From NCBI RefSeq assembly GCF_000744705.1, contig NZ_JQML01000001.1, forward strand, positions 9,372,017-9,436,016: a DNA stretch of 64,000 nucleotides. The letters are read 5' to 3'. The notes beneath the pieces are model-generated. The model had not been told where the DNA came from and made no database searches. It was given only the letters and a program-made list of their open reading frames with translations. Origin of the DNA: Streptacidiphilus albus JL83 (lineage in GTDB: Bacteria; Actinomycetota; Actinomycetes; Streptomycetales; Streptomycetaceae). Both the position numbers and the translations under genes were made by a program. Shown one piece after another: positions 17,309 through 25,705 of this stretch (position 1 is the first letter of the stretch; each line of letters starts with the position of its first letter).

Positions 17309-18286
17309 TCAGTGTTCGAGGGTGTCTGCGAGCAGCGCGGCCATGGTGGCGTCGTCGAGTCGGGACGCGTCCCAGGTCGCGGTGAACCGGGTGATGCGGT
17401 CGGCCGGGTCGAGTTCGACCGCGATGATCCCGTGACTGCCGAGGAATCCGTTGCCGATCCACTCGTAGCCGCCTCCCCGGCCGCTGCCCAGGGTGCGGCG
17501 CACGGTGGCGCCGACGCCGTAGGGCAGACGGGTGTATGCCCGGCCGACGTAGGCATCGACGGCCAGAGCGCCGGTGAACTCGGTGTGCAGCGCGAGGTCC
17601 TCGAAGACGGCGTCCTCGGCGAACAGCCCCGTGGTGTCACCGGTGGCGAGCGCCGCGCAGAGGCGGTCGAGTACCGGGCGCAGAGCCGGCGAGGAACGCT
17701 CGGCGACGTACTCCTCGCCATAGGTCGTCGGGAACCGGGCGTCCGGGGTGCGCAGCGCATTGACGGCAGCGATGCCGAAATGACGCCCGTCCCAGTAGTC
17801 GACCTCGCGCACGATCAGGCCGTCCCGGAAGTCGACGGCGGCGATCGCCCGTATCTCGTGGCCGAACAGCTCCGGCGAGTCGGTGAACTCGACGATCGCA
17901 CTGTTCTCGTCCCCGATGATCCGGGTGGCGTAGGAACGCGCGGTGTCGGGCCACGTCGGCATGTACTGCGCGAAGACCGCCTCCAGTGCTGCCCGACCCG
18001 GCACGTACCAGCCCAGGGTGGCGTCCGTGTAGTACAGCGAGTTCGGCGAGAAGTGCGACATGAAGCTGTCGACGTCGCGGGCCGTCTTGTCCCGGAACAG
18101 GCTGTTGACCCGCCGCACGAGCAGGGGCGTCGCATGCGTGACGTCCTGCGGTGGATCCGGGAGGGGGACCACGGGCGGCGTGCCCGGGGCCGCGGCAAGG
18201 GCAGGGCTCGACGCGCCGGCAAGAGCCGTGGCGGCGGCGATCGCCCCCGCTGCTCCCAGTACGGCACGACGGGTGGGCTGGCGCAT
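17309..18286 (-). CDS. Tat-exported protein with two NTF2/SnoaL-like domains
   Basis: The 325-residue protein begins with a twin-arginine-type signal (PTRRAVLGAAG, then an Ala-rich core and a cleavage site near ALAAAP). Two related domains follow: residues ~50-185 (RVNSLFRDKTARDVDSFMSH..., VDYWDGRHFG) and ~195-320 (LDRLCAALATGDTTGLF...), each with the NTF2/SnoaL-like strand-helix pattern. It may be an exported enzyme or ligand-binding protein. A GAGGAG site precedes the ATG. A MerR-type promoter lies 46 bp upstream, tying it to the neighbouring MerR. Confidence 0.8.
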   Translation of the reverse strand: MRQPTRRAVLGAAGAIAAATALAGASSPALAAAPGTPPVVPLPDPPQDVTHATPLLVRRVNSLFRDKTARDVDSFMSHFSPNSLYYTDATLGWYVPGRAALEAVFAQYMPTWPDTARSYATRIIGDENSAIVEFTDSPELFGHEIRAIAAVDFRDGLIVREVDYWDGRHFGIAAVNALRTPDARFPTTYGEEYVAERSSPALRPVLDRLCAALATGDTTGLFAEDAVFEDLALHTEFTGALAVDAYVGRAYTRLPYGVGATVRRTLGSGRGGGYEWIGNGFLGSHGIIAVELDPADRITRFTATWDASRLDDATMAALLADTLEH

Positions 18287-18331
18287 GATGGCTCCTCAGA
18301 GTTGACTTCACCGTTCTCCGGCCGGTGCCAC

Positions 18332-18363
18332 GACTCTCGGTCCTCCCGCTACAGGAGAGTCAA
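18332..18363 (-). promoter_or_regulatory. MerR-type promoter/operator 2
   Basis: A near copy of the element at 17166: minus-strand TTGACT, 19-base spacer, GAGAGT, with the same GACTCTC...GAGAGTC dyad (18332-18361). It is placed to drive the exported NTF2-like gene. Confidence 0.75.
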
Positions 18364-18555
18364 CACGCCATCCATGGTGCGGAGACGAACGGATCCGGTG
18401 CGGCAGCTACTCCGATGGACTCCCCGCCGCCCTCGTCGATGCGCAACGCGCCGGGCGCGATGTTCTCCACCGCGCTGCTTCCGCACCGCTGCGAGGACGA
18501 CCGGGGGTGAGGTGTTGCCGCGGGTGCCGGACCTGAGACCGGCACCCGCCGTGCC

Positions 18556-18840
18556 TCAGGTGTGCAGCAGGTCGGCCTCGGTGACCGAGTGGCACAGCGT
18601 CAGCCGCAGGGCATGGGCGGGTTCGGCGTCCCGGCGCTGCCAGTGCACAGCGCGGACCGTGTAGCCGGGGCCCTCGCGCAGCCAGTCGGCCGCAGCGGCG
18701 AACAGGTCGGCGGGATCCTCCCCGGCCAGCACCAGTGTTCCTCCGGTCTCGACCGCGACCCACAGGCCCACGTGCCCGTCCGCGAACACCCCCGCCCGCT
18801 CCCGCAGCTCCACGGCCACACCTTCCTGCCCTGTGTCCAC
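18556..18840 (-). CDS. small conserved hypothetical protein
   Basis: The 94-residue soluble protein (VAVELRERAGVFADGHVGLW..., ending VTEADLLHT) has alternating strands and a helix and no recognised domain. The GTG at 18840 is chosen because AAGGGAG lies eight bases upstream; a GTG nine bases earlier is possible. It faces the stress-signalling genes and is probably monocistronic. I cannot assign a function. Confidence 0.6.
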   Translation of the reverse strand: MDTGQEGVAVELRERAGVFADGHVGLWVAVETGGTLVLAGEDPADLFAAAADWLREGPGYTVRAVHWQRRDAEPAHALRLTLCHSVTEADLLHT

Positions 18841-18955
18841 CTGATCCACTCCCTTTCGTGTCGACGCCCGGTGGTGCCCTCCTGCCCCTCCGGACACCGG
18901 GCACTCCCACGTCGTCAAGAGCACCTTGCCCCTACGGGCGGCGTTGTGGCTGCCG

Positions 18956-19402
18956 CTACGGAGCGGTGGGGAGCTCTGCCGCGGCGCCCAGTGCGTGGGC
19001 CAGGTCCGGATGGGTGGTGAAGGATCCGGTGGTGCCGGTCGAGTCTGCGATCTTCAGGAAGGCGTCGGGGAGCGGGCTGAGCAGGCTGATCCCGGGGTGG
19101 TGTCGCGCGGCCAGGAGTTGGGCCAGGACATCGACGTGCAGGTGGGTGACGGCGGAGAGGTCCACCACCAGCGGGCGCCCAGTGGCACGCGCGTCGTCGA
19201 TCAGGGTGCCGACGAAGGCTTCGGCCCGCCAGTCGAGGACACCGCGGAGGATGACCACGTGCGCCTCGTCCCGGTCGAAGTAGCTGACGCAGGCGTCCTG
19301 GAAGCGCTCCAGGGGGGCGTTGTCCCAGGGCCGGTGGTTATGGGTGCAGGAGGTGGGGGAGGAGCCCACCGACAGCGGGTCAGGACGGGTGGGCGGATCC
19401 AT
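18956..19402 (-). CDS. STAS-domain protein (anti-sigma-factor antagonist-like)
   Basis: The 148-residue protein is a STAS domain: VVILRGVLDWRAEAFVG..., PLVVDLSAVTHLHVDVLAQLL, then ISLLSPLPDAFLKIADSTG. At the usual phosphorylatable Ser position (DSSG) it has HLHVDV, so it lacks the canonical phospho-site and may be a constitutive or structural partner. The ATG at 19402 follows AGGAAAGG. It is divergent from the HATPase gene, and the 224-bp gap probably holds both promoters. Confidence 0.8.
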   Translation of the reverse strand: MDPPTRPDPLSVGSSPTSCTHNHRPWDNAPLERFQDACVSYFDRDEAHVVILRGVLDWRAEAFVGTLIDDARATGRPLVVDLSAVTHLHVDVLAQLLAARHHPGISLLSPLPDAFLKIADSTGTTGSFTTHPDLAHALGAAAELPTAP

Positions 19403-19626
19403 GCGGGCACCTTTCCTGAGCCCGGCGCCACGAACGAGCCGGTTGCGGACGGGGTCCCGCTCAGCGTACGCGCTACGGGCCGGAGAGGAAGCGGCTCGGT
19501 GAGCGCTGGGCATGTCCGCGACCAGGGCCATGACGCCGCCCACTGGATCCGTGCCGGGAATGCAGGGCCGTTAGGCTGGTGCGCATTTGCGGGCGAAGGC
19601 CCGGAGAGTGAATAGCCTCGGGAGGT

Positions 19627-20073
19627 GTGGTGCAGCGGGTGGAGGAACCGTCGGGCCTGCCCGTGCGCTCACAGAGCTGGGAGCTCACCGGCCTGAGGAG
19701 AGCCCTGGGACCGGCCCGTGACCACGCCCGACAGTTCCTGGAGGCCGGGTCGGACGACCTTGCGGAGGATCTGCTGCAGGACGCGCTGGTGGTGGTCGCC
19801 GAACTGGTCTCCAATGCGATCCGTCACGCCCCCGGCCCCTGTGTCCTCACTCTCTCCCAGGACGGTGGCCGGCTGCTGGTCTCGGTCCGTGACGGCAGCG
19901 CCAGCAGCCCGGCCCCGCGCCCGCCGGACCTGTCGGCCGGCGGGGGAGGGTTCGGCTGGCACCTGGTCCAGCGCCTGTCCGAACGGGTCGAGGTGTACAC
20001 GCACGGCGAGAGCGGCAAGACGGTGACGGCGACCCTGGTCCTGGTCGGCGGCGTGAAAAGATGCGAAGTATGA
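19627..20073 (+). CDS. HATPase-domain anti-sigma factor kinase (RsbW/SpoIIAB-like)
   Basis: The 148-residue GHKL ATPase has the N-box ELVSNAIRHA, a G1 box as VRDGS and a G2-like GGGGFGWHLVQRLSERV. Such proteins hold a sigma factor inactive and phosphorylate STAS antagonists at a Ser. Start is GTG within GGGAGGT; a GTG one codon later is equivalent. It is followed, 115 bp downstream, by a STAS protein with an intact phospho-site, forming a plausible RsbW-RsbV pair. Confidence 0.9.
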   Translation: MVQRVEEPSGLPVRSQSWELTGLRRALGPARDHARQFLEAGSDDLAEDLLQDALVVVAELVSNAIRHAPGPCVLTLSQDGGRLLVSVRDGSASSPAPRPPDLSAGGGGFGWHLVQRLSERVEVYTHGESGKTVTATLVLVGGVKRCEV

Positions 20074-20188
20074 ACGTGCGTACGACGGATGGTGGGTCGT
20101 GGGATCCGCGCGGGGCCCTCGCCCCCAGCCGCGGGGATTCCGCTCCCACGGCCGGGACGACTGCTGCGCGGGGAACGGAAGCCGGACG

Positions 20189-20521
20189 ATGATGCCGCTG
20201 ACGCTCCTGTTGCGCACCACCGCCGACGGGCTGCTGGTCGAGGTCGGCGGGGCACTGGACTTCGAGACCGCGCAGGACTTCCACGACCTCCTGCCGACGT
20301 TGGCGCTGCTCCCGGGGCAGCAGCTGAGCCTGGACCTGGGAGCGGTCGAGTTCTTCGACTCCAGCGGGGTGCGCGCCCTCCTCGCCGCCCGCAGTCGGGC
20401 CATCGGTGAGCAGGCGGACCTGGCGCTGTTGGCGGTTCCGGGTCACGTCGCCCGAGTCCTTGACGCCCTGGGCCTGCAGGGGAGCTTCAGCACCGACCGC
20501 CTCCCGCCTCCGGCGGGTTGA
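20189..20521 (+). CDS. STAS-domain anti-anti-sigma factor (RsbV-like)
   Basis: The 110-residue STAS protein has the pattern LTLLLRTTADGLLVEVGG, LSLDLGAVEFFDSSGVRALL, where the Ser-Ser of FDSSG is the phosphorylation site, then LALLAVPGHVARVLDALGL. It would bind the upstream anti-sigma kinase when dephosphorylated and release a sigma factor. Two adjacent ATGs occur after GGAAG; the first is taken. The SpoIIE phosphatase downstream is a candidate for its dephosphorylation. Confidence 0.88.
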   Translation: MMPLTLLLRTTADGLLVEVGGALDFETAQDFHDLLPTLALLPGQQLSLDLGAVEFFDSSGVRALLAARSRAIGEQADLALLAVPGHVARVLDALGLQGSFSTDRLPPPAG

Positions 20522-20837
20522 GCGAGGCCTGCCCGTGGGCAGCGTGCCGAGCGTCTGGCGGCAACTCAACCACCGTGTCCCGGAACACCTGAGGGGTCGC
20601 CTCCTGCCTGCGCTGCGGCGCGCGGGGTGGTGACCGGCGACGCCGGGGAGTGTGCTGGGCCGTCCGGGGTAGGCGGAGGGCCTGACAGAGTTGTCCGTCT
20701 TTCCGGCGACCCGGGCACGGGCTTGCCTTATCCGTCTCACAGCGAGACGGTTGCCATGCGACAACGTTTGTTGTCGGCCGTCGAGACAGAGAAAAGAGTC
20801 GGCCCGGTACCACCGGTGACTGGGCCTGTGATCCTTT
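20522..20837. other. promoter region of the SpoIIE operon
   Basis: No gene is seen. It contains the paired inverted repeats listed next. Confidence 0.6.
20732..20775. promoter_or_regulatory. two neighbouring inverted repeats
   Basis: CCGTCTC-ACAGC-GAGACGG (20732-20750) is followed ten bases later by GACAAC-GTTT-GTTGTC (20760-20775). Both are perfect. They lie 63-106 bp upstream of the SpoIIE start and look like operators. Confidence 0.5.
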
Positions 20838-22541
20838 ATGACCTCCTCTCCGCCCGCACCCACCAACCCAGCACCGCCGGCTTCGACCGCGTCCGGACGG
20901 ACGCCGCGGCCGGCTGTCGGGGCGCCGCTGCTGCGCGCTCTGGTCGACGCGGCAGCGCCGGTGCTGGTCCTGGCCGGGGACCCGGTTCGGGTGCGTCTGC
21001 ACAACAAGGCCGCGGAAGCGCTCTTTCCGGCCCTGGGCGAGAGCGACGCCTTCACCGTCGACGTGGTCGCCCCCTGGCTGGTGCAGGCGCAGGAGCAGGG
21101 CGTGGATGCACTGGACGGTTCGGTGGGCGGCCGGATGTTCCGGGCCACCGCGCAGCCACTGCCGGGGGAGTGCACCGGCTGGCTGCTGACCGATGTCACC
21201 GCGGAACACGCTGCTCTGCAGCGCCTGAGCGACGAACGGATCCGCACCCAGTTCCTGGTGCGCGCCTCGGCCCGGCTGCTGGCCTCGCTGAACCAGCGGC
21301 GCTGCCTGCGGGTGACCGCGGAACTCGCCGCTGAGCAACTGGCCGACGCAGCGGTGGTGGTCACCCCCGCCCGTGGGCGCCGCGTCGCAGTGACCCGGAT
21401 GGTGAGGGGTCGGCAGATCGAGGAACTGACCATCGGCGTGGACGTCGACGGGGTACCGGGGCTCAGCGACGCACTCGACGGATTCCCGCCGGTGCCCTCG
21501 CGTTGGGTCGACCCCGACCTCGCCCCGGCCTGGCTCGTCCCCGAGGGCTTCGGCGAACTCGGATCCCTGGTCGTCACCCCGCTTCCGGGCAGCGGCGCGT
21601 CGGTCGGGGCACTGATCCTGCTGCGACGCGTGGGGAGTCCGGGATTCGACGAGGAGGAGGAGCTCTTCGCACGGATCTTCGCCGCCCGGGCCGGCGCCGC
21701 GATCTCGGCCGCCGTCCTGTACGCGGAGCGCACCGAGACCACCGACATCCTGCAGCGCGCCCTGATTCCCCCGCCCATCGACCGCCTCGACGGCATCGAC
21801 CTGGCCAGCTCCTACCGCCCCGCCCGCGCCGCCGACCTGATCGGCGGTGACTTCTACGACGTCCACCCGCCCCTGCCCACCCCGGGCGAGGACGACGGGC
21901 CGGGCGAGACGCTGCTGATGCTCGGGGACGTGTGCGGCAAGGGCCCCGGTGCCGCGATCCTGACCGGGAAGATCCGCAACACCCTGGCCGCGCTGCGTCG
22001 CCTCGAACCGCGCCACGGCCACCTGCTGGAACTGCTGAACGCCACCCTCCTGGACGACAGGGACGCCCGCTTCGTCACCCTGGTACTGGCCGGAGTCACC
22101 CCGACGGACAACGGACGCCTGGAACTGAGGCTGACCTCCGCCGGGCATCCCGCCCCACTGATCGTCCGCGTGGACGGCAGCGTGGACCAGGCCGCCACCC
22201 GCGGCACCCTGATCGGCGCGCTGCCCGACATCACCTCCACCACCTGGACCACGGTGCTGGAGCCGGGGGAGATGTGCCTGCTGTTCTCCGACGGCGTCAC
22301 CGAGGCCCGGGGCGGCCCCAGCGGCCGTGAGATGTTCGAGGACCAGCGCCTGCGCGACACCCTGGCCGAGTGCGCCGGGATGCCGGTGGAGGCGCTGGTG
22401 GAGCGGGTGGAACTGGTCACCTCGCAGTGGCTGGGCGGTGGCGAGCACGACGACATCGCCCTGCTGGCCCTGGGCGCACCGCGCCGCGGATCGCATCTGA
22501 CGATGGTGAACGGCCACGGACGGGGCAGGTACACCGGATGA
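20838..22541 (+). CDS. SpoIIE-type PP2C phosphatase with PAS- and GAF-like sensor domains
   Basis: The 567-residue protein has a PAS-like region (~30-125: VDAAAPVLVLAGD... LLTDVTAEHAALQ), a GAF-like region (~150-300) and a C-terminal PP2C phosphatase (~320-555) with the metal-binding motifs GGDFYDVH, GDVCGKGPGAAI, FSDGVTEARGG and HDDIALLAL. It should dephosphorylate a STAS antagonist and so activate a sigma factor in response to a signal. Its stop overlaps the start of the cobalamin-binding gene (ATGA), and that gene in turn overlaps a STAS gene, so the three are made together. Confidence 0.92.
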   Translation: MTSSPPAPTNPAPPASTASGRTPRPAVGAPLLRALVDAAAPVLVLAGDPVRVRLHNKAAEALFPALGESDAFTVDVVAPWLVQAQEQGVDALDGSVGGRMFRATAQPLPGECTGWLLTDVTAEHAALQRLSDERIRTQFLVRASARLLASLNQRRCLRVTAELAAEQLADAAVVVTPARGRRVAVTRMVRGRQIEELTIGVDVDGVPGLSDALDGFPPVPSRWVDPDLAPAWLVPEGFGELGSLVVTPLPGSGASVGALILLRRVGSPGFDEEEELFARIFAARAGAAISAAVLYAERTETTDILQRALIPPPIDRLDGIDLASSYRPARAADLIGGDFYDVHPPLPTPGEDDGPGETLLMLGDVCGKGPGAAILTGKIRNTLAALRRLEPRHGHLLELLNATLLDDRDARFVTLVLAGVTPTDNGRLELRLTSAGHPAPLIVRVDGSVDQAATRGTLIGALPDITSTTWTTVLEPGEMCLLFSDGVTEARGGPSGREMFEDQRLRDTLAECAGMPVEALVERVELVTSQWLGGGEHDDIALLALGAPRRGSHLTMVNGHGRGRYTG

Positions 22542-23686
22542 GGTGCCACTACCGGGTGGCGCCGCAACGGAAGGCAGCCCCGGTGACTGATCAGGCAGAC
22601 ACGATCGACGCCCGAACCGCCGCCGCCTGGCACCAGGACTTCTTCGCCGCACTGGCCGACATGGACGAGTACCGGGCCACCGACATCGTCCTGCGAGCCC
22701 GGGACAGCGGCCTGAGCACCCAGCGGATCCTGCTGGAGGTCATCGCCCCGGCTCAGGCCCTGGTCGGTGAGGAGTGGGCAGCGGCGCGGTTCACCGTGGC
22801 CCGGGAGCACGCCGCGACCGCCATCAGCGACCGTGCCATCGCCGCCCTCTCGCACCCCACGACCAGCGGCCGCAGCATCCGCGGGCGGGTCACCGTCGCC
22901 TGCGTGGACGGCGAATGGCACGCCCTGCCGGCCCGCCTGGTCGCCGAGACGCTGCAACTGCGCGGCTGGCAGGTCGACTTCCTCGGCGCCCACGTGCCCA
23001 CTCCGCACCTGATCGCACACCTGCACGCCAACGGTCCCGACGCCGTCGCACTGTCCTGCTCACTCGCCACCCGCCTGCCCGCGGCCCACGCCACCATCGC
23101 CGCCTGTCAGGCCGCCGGCGTCCCGGTGCTGGTCGGCGGCGCAGCCTTCGGCCCCGACGGGCGCTACGCACGGCTGCTGGGCGCCGACGCCTGGGCGCCG
23201 GACGCCGACAGCGCGGTGGCCCGGCTGGAGGATCCGGAGGCGATGACGCCGACGTACCGGGACCCGGGCGACCCCCTCAGCGCGCTGCCGCACCTGGCCG
23301 ACCAGGAGTACACCCTCCTGCGCCGTAGTCGGCGGCAGCTCGTCGAGCAGACCATGACCGGACTGCAGAAACGCGTGCCCGCGATGAGCGCCTACACCGA
23401 AGCGCAGCGTGAGCACACCCGCGAGGACATCGGCCACATCGTCGACTTCCTCATCGCCGCCGTGTACATCGACCGGGCCCAGGTGCTGGCCGATTTTCTG
23501 GAGTGGACCTCCGGCATCCTGCAGGCCCGCAACGTCCCCGCCCGCACGCTGCTGTCCGCCCTGGACGTCATCGCCACCCAACTGCACGATTTCCCGCGTG
23601 CGCTGGCCACCATCGACACCGGCCGATCCGCGGTGACCCGAGCCACCAGACCCGCGCACAGCCGTACGACCGAGGACCGTGTATGA
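22538..23686 (+). CDS. cobalamin-binding-domain sensor protein
   Basis: The 382-residue protein has an N-terminal helical cap domain (B12-binding_2 like, ~20-110, LVGEEWAAARFTVAREHAAT) and a Rossmann B12-binding domain (~115-240). The axial His is probably the one in DGEWHALPA, where the usual D-x-H-x-x-G has Pro in place of the last Gly; LRGWQVDFLGAHVPTPHL follows. A C-terminal helical domain (~250-370) lacks any DNA-binding signature. CarH-type proteins use adenosylcobalamin as a light sensor. Here it is sandwiched by overlapping ATGA junctions between a SpoIIE phosphatase and a STAS protein, suggesting light or B12 input to sigma control (inference). Confidence 0.88.
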   Translation: MRCHYRVAPQRKAAPVTDQADTIDARTAAAWHQDFFAALADMDEYRATDIVLRARDSGLSTQRILLEVIAPAQALVGEEWAAARFTVAREHAATAISDRAIAALSHPTTSGRSIRGRVTVACVDGEWHALPARLVAETLQLRGWQVDFLGAHVPTPHLIAHLHANGPDAVALSCSLATRLPAAHATIAACQAAGVPVLVGGAAFGPDGRYARLLGADAWAPDADSAVARLEDPEAMTPTYRDPGDPLSALPHLADQEYTLLRRSRRQLVEQTMTGLQKRVPAMSAYTEAQREHTREDIGHIVDFLIAAVYIDRAQVLADFLEWTSGILQARNVPARTLLSALDVIATQLHDFPRALATIDTGRSAVTRATRPAHSRTTEDRV

Positions 23687-24066
23687 ACACCACCGAACCG
23701 TTGACGATCACCGTCCAGCACAGTGCCCCGGGACGCGTCGTGCTGACCCTCAGCGGACCGTGTGACTTCGAGACCGTCGACGACCTGCGCCGTGCCGCCG
23801 ACGGAGCCCTGGCCCGCGTGCCCGCACCGCAGTGCCTCACGCTGGACTTCACCGCCGTGGACGCCTGCGACTCCTCCGGCCTGTCCGCCATGATCTGGAT
23901 CAAGCGCTGCACCGACACCGACGGCGTCCAGCTCCACCTGGTCGGCCTGAACCAGCACCAGCGCCAGGTCATGGTCATCACCGGCCTGGACGGCTACCTC
24001 GCCGACGCCCTCACCGGTCCCTGCCAGGACCACGGTGAGGAGACCGCAGCAGCCACCGCTACCTGA
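23683..24066 (+). CDS. STAS-domain anti-anti-sigma factor
   Basis: The 127-residue STAS protein has the canonical pattern VVLTLSGPCDFETVDDLR, LTLDFTAVDACDSSGLSAM and VMVITGLDGYLADAL. The DSSG motif carries the phosphorylatable Ser. It is translationally coupled to the cobalamin-binding protein and is the likely substrate of the SpoIIE phosphatase two genes upstream. Confidence 0.9.
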   Translation: MNTTEPLTITVQHSAPGRVVLTLSGPCDFETVDDLRRAADGALARVPAPQCLTLDFTAVDACDSSGLSAMIWIKRCTDTDGVQLHLVGLNQHQRQVMVITGLDGYLADALTGPCQDHGEETAAATAT

Positions 24067-24265
24067 AGCGCAGCCGGCAACGGCCGATCTCTCCCCGACC
24101 CGGCGGCCCGCGGCGGCTCCCCCTGGTCCGGAGACCGGTGGAGCTCGGGGCGCATCGCTGCATCGCCGGGTTCAGCCCGGCCGCAAGGGGTAGCCGCAGA
24201 ACGGGCGGCCACGGTGGAGCCGGGCGTGCACCGCCTCAGGCAGCGAGGGAAGGAAACGACCGAGG

Positions 24266-25651
24266 ATGAGTGAGAGCGCAGGTCGGAGTTGCGACGCCAT
24301 GGTGGTCTTCGGGGTCACCGGGGATCTTGCCCACAAGATGACCTTCCCCTCCCTGTACCGCCTTGAGGAGGCCGGGCTGCTCGACTGCCCGATCATCGGG
24401 GTCGCGCTGGAGGACTGGTCACCCGAGCAACTGCACGCCTCGATGAAGGAGGCGGTGAGCGCGGACGAGGAGTCGGTGGACGACAAGGTCCTCCAACGGC
24501 TGGTGGACCGGCTCAGCTACCTGGGCGGTGACTTCGCCGACCAGGCCACCTACCAGGAGCTGGCCCACCGGTTGGAGGGCTGCTCCAGGCCGCTGTTCTA
24601 CCTGGAGATCCCGCCTTCGCTGTTCGCCACAGTGGTGACCCAGCTGGGTCGGGCCGGGCTGACCGAGGGCAGCCGGGTGATGGTCGAGAAGCCGTTCGGC
24701 CACGACGCCGACTCGGCCAAGGCGCTCAACGCGCAACTGCACCAGGTCCTGGACGAGGAGCAGATCCTGCGGATCGACCACTTCCTGGGCAAGCAGCCGG
24801 TCCTGGACGTGTCGTGCCTGCGCTTCGCCAACACCCTGCTCGAACCCGTGTGGAACCGCGACCACGTGGCCGCGGTGCAGATCACCCTGGCCGAGGACTT
24901 CGGGGTCGAGGGCCGCGGCGCGTTCTACGACGCGGTCGGCGCGCTTCGGGACGTGGTCCAGAACCACCTGCTGCAGGTCCTGGCGCTGGTCGCGATGGAA
25001 CCCGCGCGCGACACCGGCTCGGACGCACTGTGGGACGCCAAGACCGAGGTGTTCCGCTCCGTCGCGGACGCCGACCCCGCGGACTGCGTGCGCGGCCAGT
25101 ACCAGGGGTACGACCAGGTCCCCGGCGTGGCGACCGGCTCCGATACCGAGACGTACGTGGCGCTGCGCCTGGAGGTCCGCAACGACCGCTGGGCCGGGGT
25201 GCCGTTCTTCCTCCGGGCCGGCAAGGAACTCGCCACCCGCACCACCGAGGTCCGGCTGATCTTCAAGCAGGCGCCGCCCCAGCCCTTCCTCCAACTGTCG
25301 GACGAGGCCCGGCCCAACCAGCTGGTGCTGCGCATCGACCCTGATCCGGGCATGAGGCTGACGATGCTGTCCAAGGCGGCGGACGGAACCGGCTCCCGGG
25401 AGGTGAACCTGGACCTGACGTTCGCCCAGGAACTCGGCAGGCCCCCCACACCCTACGAGCGCCTCCTCCACGACGCGCTGACCGGGGACCGGTCGCTGTT
25501 CACCCGGGAGGACGCGGTCGAGGAGACCTGGCGGATCCTGCAACCCCTGCTCCAGCAGCCGCCGGCACCCACGCCCTACCCCCGCGGCAGCTGGGGGCCC
25601 GAGCCGGCGGACGGCACCGGCGAGGGCCACCTCCCGTGGCAGACCGCATAG
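24266..25651 (+). CDS. zwf: glucose-6-phosphate 1-dehydrogenase
   Basis: The 461-residue enzyme oxidises glucose-6-phosphate to 6-phosphogluconolactone with NAD(P)+. It has the dinucleotide-binding GVTGDLAHK and the substrate-binding/catalytic RIDHFLGKQPV, followed by the usual C-terminal domain. It is slightly shorter than typical members (about 490-510). The start ATG follows GGAAGGAAA. It is 55 bp upstream of gnd, forming an oxidative pentose phosphate pair that supplies NADPH, fitting its place among stress genes. It may be a second copy besides the housekeeping zwf. Confidence 0.94.
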   Translation: MSESAGRSCDAMVVFGVTGDLAHKMTFPSLYRLEEAGLLDCPIIGVALEDWSPEQLHASMKEAVSADEESVDDKVLQRLVDRLSYLGGDFADQATYQELAHRLEGCSRPLFYLEIPPSLFATVVTQLGRAGLTEGSRVMVEKPFGHDADSAKALNAQLHQVLDEEQILRIDHFLGKQPVLDVSCLRFANTLLEPVWNRDHVAAVQITLAEDFGVEGRGAFYDAVGALRDVVQNHLLQVLALVAMEPARDTGSDALWDAKTEVFRSVADADPADCVRGQYQGYDQVPGVATGSDTETYVALRLEVRNDRWAGVPFFLRAGKELATRTTEVRLIFKQAPPQPFLQLSDEARPNQLVLRIDPDPGMRLTMLSKAADGTGSREVNLDLTFAQELGRPPTPYERLLHDALTGDRSLFTREDAVEETWRILQPLLQQPPAPTPYPRGSWGPEPADGTGEGHLPWQTA

Positions 25652-25705
25652 CCCGCGACGCCACTCCGCGCCTCGCACCCGTGTACCCCGAATGGAGCTT
25701 CCGCA

